Made by a program: the position numbers and the translations under genes. Below the pieces are notes generated by a model. It saw only the letters and a program-made list of their open reading frames with translations, had not been told where the DNA came from and ran no database searches. A stretch of 5,920 nucleotides of DNA from Rhodoferax sp. (GTDB taxonomy: Bacteria; Pseudomonadota; Gammaproteobacteria; Burkholderiales; Burkholderiaceae_C), in assembly GCA_021731215.1 (NCBI GenBank), contig JAKFXU010000350.1:1-5920 (forward strand). Direction: 5' to 3'. Positions 1 through 5,920 of the stretch are shown here, in pieces (the stretch's first letter is position 1; every line of letters begins with the position of its first letter).

Positions 1-2626
1 CTTCGCCGGTGTTGGGGTGGAACACGTCCACGCCGTTGACCTTGACGCGGATCTGATCGGCAGCGGTCGAGCCGCCGGGGCCGTCTTCTGCATCGAGGAT
101 GTCGATGTCGGGTTCGCCGAAGATCACGAACAGGTTGCCCTTGCCGGTGTTCTTCAGGTCTTCCGCCATGTGCAGGTCGGCGTTCATACGGGCCTTGAGC
201 ACGGGGATGCGGCCCAGCTTGTCAAACTCACTGGAATGCGCATCAAAATTGAAGGCGCAGGCAATCAGCACGTCAAAGCCGGAATCACCGGCCTCGCGGG
301 CGGCGGCCACCAGGTCGGGGCGCGAGACGGTGCCAAACTCGGGGCCGATGAAAACGGCGGCACGCTTTTCTTCGGTGCCTTCCATATAACGGCCATCGGC
401 GCAGACCAGGTCGCCCGGCCAGGGCGTCAGTGACGTGAAGTCGATCTTGTTTTCCTTGTGCGCTTGCTGCACACCGGCGGTCTTGAGGTTTTCCAGAATG
501 ATCTGGACGAAGTTGCGCTCGGCGTTGTACTCGGCCTCGCGCTCAGTCACCTTAGGGTCGTTGGGGTCGATCAGTTCGTCGTTTTCATCCACGCCCAGCA
601 CGCGGTGTGGCGACAGGCTTTCGACCGTGAACGGCCCGGCCACGCGCACCTTCTTTTTGTCGTCGTAGGGCTTGTCGTAGAGGTACTCGAACTCGGCCTT
701 GGCGGCGATGGAGGCGTCAATTTCCTTCTGGCGGCTGATTCGAGCGTGCCACCAGTCGGCGTGCAGTTTTTTCGCTGTGTCGGGCCATTTTGCGTCAGCA
801 TCACGGGGGATTTCCCATTCCTGCCACTCCGCCTTGGTAGGGTGGGCAGACTTTATCTGCCCACCGTTGCCGCCACCCTGCGCGTGGGCACGCTCCGCTT
901 TGCCCACCCTACCCAAAGCCGCGTTGAGCTGTTCGCGCAGCGGCTCCAGTAGTTGCTGCCACTTGTCCCAAATGACGTCGATCTCGGCATTGTTGGCGAT
1001 GGACTTCAGCGTGATGTGCGGCACGCGCTCATAGACGAAGCCCTGGCGGACATTGCCGCGTGTCGGCGCGCTGGACGGTGCGGTGCGCGTTACTTCACCT
1101 TCTTTAGCTTGACCTTCACGGCTGTCGGCCAGCAGATAGTAGGGATAGCGCGCGCCCATGACGCGGGCGCGGGCCAATGCGAGGGCGACACGCGAGGTGT
1201 CGATGGTGATCCAGCGGCGGCCCCATTGCTCGGCAACATAGGCGGTGGTGCCGGAGCCGCAGGTGGGGTCGAGGACGAGATCGCCGGGGTCGGTGGACAT
1301 CAAAATGCAGCGCTGCAAGACCTTCGTAGCCGTTTGGACTACATAGGTCTGCTCCTCTGTAAAGCTGCCGGCTCCACCGTCCGTCCACATGTTCGACAGC
1401 GGCTGCACGGGGTTGTCTTGCATTAAGTAGGAGTACCGAAGGTTTTCGCCGACTTGAAAAATCCTGCTTGCAGCGTTCAAGCGATTGAGGCCTTCGTAGC
1501 CGACGCTCCATTGCCTATTCGATGGTGGCTTGAAAGTTCGTCCCTGGAACGCGAACTCGTCTGATCTAGTCTTGCTTTCGTGCTGCGAAGTAAGGGAAAC
1601 ACTTTGGGCAAGAAGGCGATCTTTAGTATCAAGTCCAAACTTCTTCGCCTGAGTCTCAGTGACGACAGATCCATCAACGTCCCAGAAGTATCGAAAAGAA
1701 CCCACCCCTTCAGACATATCCCGCATTGACAGGATTGGCCTGAACTTGCAGTTCGCCTTCGATTTTCCGAACCAAACCAAATAATCACAGACCGAGGCAA
1801 GGGTCTTATCGGTAAGGCTGCCAGTTTTTTTGAAGGAGATGACGGAGATGCAATTGTCTTCCCCAAACACCTCATCCATCACCGCCCGCACCCGGTGCAT
1901 ATTCTCATCCCCAATCTGCACAAAGATTGACCCCGAATCGGTCAACAGATCACGCGCCACCGTCAGCCGGTCGCGCAGATACGTCAGGTACGAATGGATG
2001 CCATCGCGCCAGGTATCCCGAAACGCCTTCACCTGCTCGGGCTCGCGCGTGATGTGCTCGGCATTGCCATCCTTCACATCGCGGCTGGTGGTGCTCCACT
2101 GGAAGTTGCTGTTGAATTTGATGCCATAGGGCGGGTCAAAGTAGATGCACTGCACCTTGCCGCGCAGGCCTTCGCGCTCGGCCAGGGACGCCATCACCGA
2201 CAGGCTGTCGCCCAAAATCATGCGGTTGGCCCAGTGGCCGTCGTGCTGGTAAAACTCGGTTTTGGCGTCTGTGTTGGGCAGGCCGTTGAAGTCGGCAAAT
2301 AAATCGACCTGCGCTGCAGGCGCTGCGGTCTTCTCACTCTGGCGTTTCAGGTCATCAATCAGCACCTTGGGGTGCACCTTCTCCTGGATGTAGAGCGGCG
2401 GGGCCTGCACGATGAGGTTCGACCAGTCCTGCTCGTCCTTGCCGCGCCAAACCAGTTGCGGGTCCAGATCCTTGTTGCGGCGCTCGTACTCTACGCGCAC
2501 GGGTTTTTGCTCATCTTTGGCCATGACCGACTGGTATTCGGCCGTGGGGATGTTCTTGCGCGTGGGCTCAATGTGCTTGAGCGTTTCGACAGTTAGCGGC
2601 GCTTTGGTGGATTTTTTGGTGGCCAT
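1..2626 (-). CDS. mod: Type III site-specific DNA methyltransferase Mod subunit (3'-truncated by window)
   Basis: This subunit transfers a methyl group from S-adenosylmethionine to a base, almost certainly adenine N6 (DPPY type), and gives the complex its target specificity. I read the frame codon by codon: it is open from ATG at 2626 to the left edge, 875 codons, with no stop seen. Motif IV, DPPYGIKF, is at residues 164-171; the helix region TDSGSIFVQIGDEN is near 231-244; motif I, DPTCGSGTT, is at 453-461. IV before I is the beta-class order typical of Type III Mod. The stretch between, about 255-415, should hold the target-recognition domain. A glycine-rich segment at 573-597 is encoded by a repeat element (see 834-916). 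The region from about 600 to 875 is conserved-looking but not assigned to a catalytic motif. An in-frame TAA three bases upstream fixes the start as no earlier than 2626. No good Shine-Dalgarno lies 5-12 bases upstream, so it is probably translated by coupling to the gene before it. Confidence 0.95.
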   Translation of the reverse strand, partial: MATKKSTKAPLTVETLKHIEPTRKNIPTAEYQSVMAKDEQKPVRVEYERRNKDLDPQLVWRGKDEQDWSNLIVQAPPLYIQEKVHPKVLIDDLKRQSEKTAAPAAQVDLFADFNGLPNTDAKTEFYQHDGHWANRMILGDSLSVMASLAEREGLRGKVQCIYFDPPYGIKFNSNFQWSTTSRDVKDGNAEHITREPEQVKAFRDTWRDGIHSYLTYLRDRLTVARDLLTDSGSIFVQIGDENMHRVRAVMDEVFGEDNCISVISFKKTGSLTDKTLASVCDYLVWFGKSKANCKFRPILSMRDMSEGVGSFRYFWDVDGSVVTETQAKKFGLDTKDRLLAQSVSLTSQHESKTRSDEFAFQGRTFKPPSNRQWSVGYEGLNRLNAASRIFQVGENLRYSYLMQDNPVQPLSNMWTDGGAGSFTEEQTYVVQTATKVLQRCILMSTDPGDLVLDPTCGSGTTAYVAEQWGRRWITIDTSRVALALARARVMGARYPYYLLADSREGQAKEGEVTRTAPSSAPTRGNVRQGFVYERVPHITLKSIANNAEIDVIWDKWQQLLEPLREQLNAALGRVGKAERAHAQGGGNGGQIKSAHPTKAEWQEWEIPRDADAKWPDTAKKLHADWWHARISRQKEIDASIAAKAEFEYLYDKPYDDKKKVRVAGPFTVESLSPHRVLGVDENDELIDPNDPKVTEREAEYNAERNFVQIILENLKTAGVQQAHKENKIDFTSLTPWPGDLVCADGRYMEGTEEKRAAVFIGPEFGTVSRPDLVAAAREAGDSGFDVLIACAFNFDAHSSEFDKLGRIPVLKARMNADLHMAEDLKNTGKGNLFVIFGEPDIDILDAEDGPGGSTAADQIRVKVNGVDVFHPNTGE
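834..916. repeat. REP-like double-hairpin palindromic repeat inserted in frame within mod
   Basis: The outer arms are a perfect 13-base inverted repeat: GGTAGGGTGGGCA at 836-848 and its complement at 901-913; the flanks (TTGG and CCCAA) extend the symmetry imperfectly. Inside are two further hairpins: a perfect 10-bp stem, 841-850 with 856-865 and a 5-base loop, and a 7-bp stem, 884-890 with 901-907 and a 10-base loop. The layout of nested GTGGGCA/TGCCCAC arms resembles interspersed GTAGGGTGGGCA-type repeats I recall from many proteobacterial and other genomes; this is memory, not a search. It is read through by mod on the minus strand as residues 573-597, a low-complexity Gly/Ala/His/Gln-rich segment between LNAALG and EWQEWEIPR, blocks that I recall as nearly adjacent in related Mod proteins. 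Structure is certain; identity as a mobile repeat is likely. Confidence 0.75.
1380..1860 (-). other. Probable target-recognition domain segment of mod, AT-richer than its surroundings
   Basis: This stretch encodes about residues 255-415, between the conserved block ending at DEVFG and the block leading to motif I. In beta-class methyltransferases the target-recognition domain lies between motif IV and motif I. Hand counts of G+C are 29/60 at 1561-1620, 27/60 at 1621-1680 and 27/60 at 1801-1860, against 42/60 at 1021-1080 in the same gene and 39/60 at 4201-4260 in res. Lower GC fits exchange of this domain between alleles. The exact boundaries are approximate. Confidence 0.6.
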
Positions 2627-2632
2627 GGCTTA
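2624..2632 (-). other. BRO-N stop / mod start junction (TAAGCCATG)
   Basis: The BRO-N stop TAA and the mod ATG are separated by a single codon, GCC, and are in the same reading frame. The nearest purine-rich candidate, AGGA at 2648-2651, is about 21 bases from the ATG, too far for a normal ribosome binding site. Reinitiation by ribosomes finishing the BRO-N gene is the simplest reading, which would tie Mod output to translation of the middle gene. Confidence 0.7.
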
Positions 2633-3487
2633 TTGGTCTGGGTTTTTCCTGGGTGCCAGTTTTTTGCGCACCACCACTTCGGGGAGTTGCTTGTAGTTGT
2701 CTGGACTGGCGACACGCTTGCCTGATTTTTGCTCCAGGTCGCGCCGGGCGTTGCCTGCTACGGCGCCGCCTTTTTTTGCAGCGGCGCGGTTTTGTGGATA
2801 ACCCTGCGCATCGGCCTGCCGCGCTATTTCTGTGGTGGAGGCTTCACCAAGCATGGTGAAAATCAACTCCAGGTCGGTCATGTGGTCGCGCAGGTTGTCG
2901 GCGGGTTTTTGCAGGTGCTTGAAGGTTTTGTATTCGGCGGGGGTCATGCCAAAGGTGGCGCGGCTGATTTCTGCGGTCAGGATGGCGTATTCGCGCTGCT
3001 CTTTAACGCCGCGCTTTTGCCACTCGCCGGTCAACTCATCGCGCACGGCGATGCCGCGGACGCGCTTTTCTATCCACTCCTGGCTGTAACCTTTGGCCTG
3101 GTACAGATCGCGCATGCGGCGAGCGGCCAGCTCCGGATTTTCAATTTCCTCAAGCCGTTCGTATCCCACCTTGGCCAGCCAGCGTTTGAATGGCTCAGCT
3201 TTGGGGCTTGGGACGGATTGAATGATGCGCAGCAGGCCTTCGGTGTGGGCGCAATCGGTTTCGCGCAACTTGCCATCGGGTGCCTGCAGTTTGAACTGTC
3301 GACATAGTGTCGACAGTTCAAGGCCGCTGATTTTTTCACGCTGTTTGATGCGGTACCAATAGTCTCGGGGGTTGGCGCTGTCCGTCAGCACCGCCACCAC
3401 GTCGATGATCGAAAAATACCAGCGCTGTTCGGCCTCGATCCAGATCGACCTGATCTTCTGATTTTCAAATAGTTTGACGTTGCTCAT
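2630..3487 (-). CDS. BRO-N domain protein, DinD-like, between res and mod
   Basis: Complete 285-residue protein. The N-terminal part (about residues 5-120) reads as a BRO-N domain, the DNA-binding fold of baculovirus BRO proteins and phage antirepressors: WYFSIIDVVAVLTD at 23-36, ELSTLCRQFKL at 57-67, DGKLRETDCA at 71-80 and FKRWLAKVGYERLEEI at 100-115. The C-terminal half (about 165-270), with NLRDHMTDLELIF at 198-210 and a basic, Gly/Ala-rich stretch at 234-250, resembles by memory the C-terminal half of E. coli DinD (274 residues), a LexA-controlled protein reported to act on RecA filaments. I chose ATG at 3487 over TTG at 3493: ATG overlaps the res stop as ATGA and lies 9 bases from a GGAGG, whereas TTG would be only 3 bases away. 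No membrane segment or signal peptide is seen. Function in this locus is unknown; regulator or accessory of the restriction system is an inference. No SOS box is visible, and none is expected inside an operon. Confidence 0.9.
   Translation of the reverse strand: MSNVKLFENQKIRSIWIEAEQRWYFSIIDVVAVLTDSANPRDYWYRIKQREKISGLELSTLCRQFKLQAPDGKLRETDCAHTEGLLRIIQSVPSPKAEPFKRWLAKVGYERLEEIENPELAARRMRDLYQAKGYSQEWIEKRVRGIAVRDELTGEWQKRGVKEQREYAILTAEISRATFGMTPAEYKTFKHLQKPADNLRDHMTDLELIFTMLGEASTTEIARQADAQGYPQNRAAAKKGGAVAGNARRDLEQKSGKRVASPDNYKQLPEVVVRKKLAPRKNPDQ
3291..3321. repeat. Perfect inverted repeat, 14-bp arms, inside the BRO-N gene
   Basis: TTGAACTGTCGACA at 3291-3304 is the exact complement of 3308-3321, leaving a 3-base centre (TAG). 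Each arm contains GTCGAC. It covers the codons for LELSTLCRQFKL of the BRO-N protein, so part of the symmetry may come from codon constraint on a conserved motif. No T-run follows on either strand, so it is not a typical intrinsic terminator. It could be an operator for a dimeric protein or an mRNA hairpin; neither is shown. Confidence 0.85.
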
Positions 3488-5920
3488 TTGCAAATCCCTC
3501 CGATCATTTTGTCGAACTCGTTTTCAATTTTCTTCGCAAAGTCGTCCTGCATTTGATACACCTCGGTGAACTCGGAAAAAGCCCAGCGGCCATGGGTGCC
3601 GAGGTTGTTGACGCCAGGCACCCAGTAGATGTCCATCGTTTCTTTCTTGACCTTGGCGTCTTCACCGCGAAAGCCCTTGATTTCGACCACCAGGTTCAGC
3701 AGGTCATCTTCGCCGTGGCCGTCGTCAACACGGACGATGAAGTCGGGCCGGTACTGGCGCATTTCGGAGCCATAGCGGTACGGCACTTCCAGGCCCAGGT
3801 TGTGGTTTTTTACGTAAGCCCGCACACGTGGGTGCGCCTCGGCCACGCGGCAGAACTCGGCCTCCCAGTCGCTGTCGAGAATCACCCAGTTGAGCTGGCA
3901 ATGCTGCGCGCTCGTTTCCCAGCGCTCTGTCTTGGAGGTATTGAAGTTGACGTGCGCCGTGCTGCCGGTGGGGTTGTAGGGGTCGAGCACGGCATTGATG
4001 GGGCGGCTGCCGACCAGCGTGCGCATGATGCCGGCGGTGATGCGCTCGCACGCCCTGTCCGCCAAGGTCTTGTATTTGAGCTGGGCGGGGTAGGTGCCGC
4101 CCTTGCAGACCAGGTAGCCGTCAAGCCACTGCCGGGCGATGCGCTTGAGCTGGCCGAACAAGTGCAACTGCGGCTCGCCATTGGCGTCGCGCCATTTGCT
4201 CAGTACCAGGTGCGAGGTGAGTTCGTACACCACCTGGGACGGGCGCACATCGCCGGTGTGAACCAGGTTCAAGTCCACCGTTTCGCCAATGATGCCGGAC
4301 TGGCGCGTTTCGGTAGCGCCCACCAGATCGGGCGTCAGTACCAGGACCGAATCGTCATTGAATTCGGCGGTGAGCCGCTCTTCCGGCAGCTCGGCGCGGT
4401 AGCCCTGCACGCGCGGGAAGCGGATTTCCAGCGCGTCGCGCTCGGGCCGCACGGCTTTGACCTGAATGGTTTCGCGCGGCTTTTGCGGCGGCGCGACGAC
4501 CGGCTTGGCGTTGAAGTCGAAGGGAATGCCTAAAACGTCGGCGTATTCGACGTTGAAGAGACCTTCTTCATTGAGTTCGTAAGACTGGCGGCGCAGCGCG
4601 CGGCCAATGACCTGCTCGCACAGCAGTTGGGTGCCAAAAGCACGCACGCCCAGCACATGGGTGACGGTGTTGGTGTCCCAGCCTTCGGTGAGCATGGACA
4701 CCGAAACGACGCAGCGGATGGAGTCGCCCAGGCGGCCTGCCTTGCCGACTGTGTTCATGACCTCGCGCAGCAGGTCTTGATCAGTGATGTTCTGGCCGGC
4801 CTGTGCGTCGCCGGTACGCTGAACAATCTCGCGGCGGAACTGCTCAATTTCCCCAGCCGCCATGCCGCGAAAGTTGTCGTCCAGCGCTTCGCCGGATTCG
4901 AGCTGTTCGCTGTCAATCAGCAGCGTTCGCGGGCGGCCCAGTGCGTTGCCGTGCTCGTCGTGATTGCGAAACAGCGGCAAGCGGCCTTCCACCAGCTTGC
5001 TGGTGCCGTCTTTATGCGGCTGCTGGAACCCCGAGATGTAGTCGTAAACCAGCTTGGATGCCGACGTGTTGTTGCAGACGACGATGAAGCACGGTGGAAC
5101 GGATATCTTTTCTTGAGCCCAAAGCGCAAAGGTCTTTTCATAGTGGCCGTACAGCGCTTCGAGTGCGGTTTGCAGTTGCGTCGGCAGGTCGAGCGGGTTG
5201 AGCCCTTCGGCTTTGCCGCGGCCCTTCTTGGGCATCTTGGCGCGAATGTGCTCCCACAGGTTGCGGAACATCGGCATTTCGGCACCGGGGATGTTGTCGG
5301 CCACCGGAACCCGTGGCAGTTTCACGATGCCGCATTCGATGGCGTCCATCAGCGAGAAGTCGCTTAGGGTCCAGGGGAACAGCGTGCCTTCGGCATAGCC
5401 CGAGCCGCGCAGGAAGAATGGCGTGGCTGACAGGTCGAACACGCGCGCCACGCCAAGCTTGCGCTTGACGGCTTCCAGGCCGGTGATCCACAAGCGCGCG
5501 GCCTCGTTGTTTTCTTCAGCCTCTTTTCTGTCGTCGCCTTTCAAGTCGGCGTCTTCCACTTTGGGGCCAGGCTTTTCGCGGTAGCAATGATGGGCTTCGT
5601 CGTTGATGACAAGCACATTGCTCAGGCCCATCAGGTCAGGCATCACGCGCTGGAGCATCTGGCCTTCGGTTTCCAGCGTGTTGAGCGCATCGCCGCCGCG
5701 GCCTTGCAGCAGCAAGCGGCCGCCCTTGGACAGCTCCATGCGCTCACGCGGTTTGAAGGCATGGTAGTTGGTGATGACGATCTTGGCGCGCTCCAGGTCG
5801 GCCAGCATGTCGCCGGGCACCAGTTCGCGGCTGGCGTAATAGCTGTCGGGGTCGTTGGGCTGCAGCACGCGCAGGCGGTCTTTGATGGTGAGGCCGGGCG
5901 CGACCAGCAGAAAACCACGC
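3484..5920 (-). CDS. res: Type III restriction enzyme Res subunit, helicase plus nuclease (5'-truncated by window)
   Basis: This is the ATP-dependent translocase and endonuclease subunit of a Type III restriction system, which works in complex with Mod. The frame stays open to the right edge and the first visible residues (RGFLLVAPGLTIKDRL) match the region around helicase motif Ia, so the start and the Walker A motif lie outside; the GTG at 5868 is internal. Counting the first visible codon as residue 1 (811 residues seen), motifs run in order: DEAH box (motif II) at 107-110, SAT (motif III) at 164-166, TEGWDTNTV (motif V-like) at 411-419, QVIGRALRR (motif VI) at 436-444, then a nuclease motif with PD at 725-726 and EIK at 746-748, all key residues intact. 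The gene ends in TGA at 3484-3486, overlapping the next gene by four bases. It appears to be the first gene seen of the operon. The family is very clear; the recognition site cannot be told, since Mod sets it. Confidence 0.96.
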   Translation of the reverse strand, partial: RGFLLVAPGLTIKDRLRVLQPNDPDSYYASRELVPGDMLADLERAKIVITNYHAFKPRERMELSKGGRLLLQGRGGDALNTLETEGQMLQRVMPDLMGLSNVLVINDEAHHCYREKPGPKVEDADLKGDDRKEAEENNEAARLWITGLEAVKRKLGVARVFDLSATPFFLRGSGYAEGTLFPWTLSDFSLMDAIECGIVKLPRVPVADNIPGAEMPMFRNLWEHIRAKMPKKGRGKAEGLNPLDLPTQLQTALEALYGHYEKTFALWAQEKISVPPCFIVVCNNTSASKLVYDYISGFQQPHKDGTSKLVEGRLPLFRNHDEHGNALGRPRTLLIDSEQLESGEALDDNFRGMAAGEIEQFRREIVQRTGDAQAGQNITDQDLLREVMNTVGKAGRLGDSIRCVVSVSMLTEGWDTNTVTHVLGVRAFGTQLLCEQVIGRALRRQSYELNEEGLFNVEYADVLGIPFDFNAKPVVAPPQKPRETIQVKAVRPERDALEIRFPRVQGYRAELPEERLTAEFNDDSVLVLTPDLVGATETRQSGIIGETVDLNLVHTGDVRPSQVVYELTSHLVLSKWRDANGEPQLHLFGQLKRIARQWLDGYLVCKGGTYPAQLKYKTLADRACERITAGIMRTLVGSRPINAVLDPYNPTGSTAHVNFNTSKTERWETSAQHCQLNWVILDSDWEAEFCRVAEAHPRVRAYVKNHNLGLEVPYRYGSEMRQYRPDFIVRVDDGHGEDDLLNLVVEIKGFRGEDAKVKKETMDIYWVPGVNNLGTHGRWAFSEFTEVYQMQDDFAKKIENEFDKMIGGICK
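3496..3501 (-). promoter_or_regulatory. Strong Shine-Dalgarno for the BRO-N gene, inside the end of res
   Basis: The minus strand reads GGAGGG here, with 9 bases between GGAGG and the ATG at 3487. It lies within the last codons of res (IGGICK), so initiation of the BRO-N gene is coupled to res termination at the ATGA overlap. It decides the start in favour of ATG at 3487 over the TTG at 3493. Confidence 0.8.

Noticed and set aside
1321..1502. 12-base direct repeat CCTTCGTAGCCG at 1321-1332 and 1491-1502
   Set aside because: The copies are 170 bases apart and fall in different frames of mod, so recombination would break the gene; it is short enough to be chance.
1116..1875. Two overlapping minus-strand open frames of about 130 codons, suggesting that mod is broken
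   Set aside because: Reading mod codon by codon shows one continuous frame from 2626 to the left edge. These are out-of-frame shadows, and mod is not frameshifted.
2612..2617. A6 run just after the mod start as a possible phase-variation tract
   Set aside because: Phase-variable mod genes usually carry long tandem repeats. A single six-base run is too short to claim phase variation, and no tandem repeat tract is seen.
2729..3307. 192-codon open frame on the plus strand
   Set aside because: It is antisense to the BRO-N gene and ends inside the 3291-3321 palindrome; nothing in the product looks like a real protein.
3291..3321. Palindrome as an intrinsic terminator
   Set aside because: No T-run follows the stem on either strand and it lies within a coding region, so termination is not supported.
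3553..4533. 326-codon open frame on the plus strand
   Set aside because: It lies opposite res, whose frame carries continuous nuclease and helicase motifs. The plus-strand product shows no recognisable domain; it is a shadow frame typical of GC-rich DNA.
4627..5367. 246-codon open frame on the plus strand
   Set aside because: It is antisense to the res helicase core between motifs III and V and has no recognisable domain or convincing start signal.

Overview
The whole window is coding and reads on the minus strand. It holds most of a Type III restriction-modification locus as a tight three-gene operon, in transcription order: res (restriction/helicase subunit, start lost off the right edge), a complete 285-residue BRO-N/DinD-like gene, and mod (DNA methyltransferase, end lost off the left edge). 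There is no gap longer than 3 bases between genes. No promoter, terminator, tRNA, rRNA, CRISPR array or transposase is visible; any promoter should lie beyond the right edge and any terminator beyond the left.

Right part (3484-5920): res shows the C-terminal 811 residues of a superfamily 2 helicase with DEAH, SAT and QxxGRxxRR motifs, followed by a PD-(X)n-ExK nuclease motif. Middle (2630-3487): the BRO-N gene overlaps the res stop by four bases (ATGA) and has a strong Shine-Dalgarno sequence inside the res end. Left part (1-2626): mod starts three bases after the BRO-N stop and stays open for 875 codons to the edge. It has DPPY before DPTCGSG, the beta-class motif order usual for Type III Mod proteins. 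Mod and Res would form the modifying and restricting complex. The role of the middle protein is not known from the sequence; its position suggests a regulator or accessory of the system.

The organism looks like a GC-rich proteobacterium, probably a betaproteobacterium (Burkholderiales/Comamonadaceae-like). This rests on hand-counted 65-70% GC in sample segments, codon preference and remembered resemblance of Mod and Res to proteins of that group; it is an inference.

The most notable points are a REP-like double-hairpin repeat sitting in frame inside mod and encoding a glycine-rich insert; the BRO-N/DinD-like gene wedged between res and mod, with res first rather than the usual mod-first order; a perfect 14-bp-arm inverted repeat inside the BRO-N gene; and an AT-richer target-recognition region in mod.
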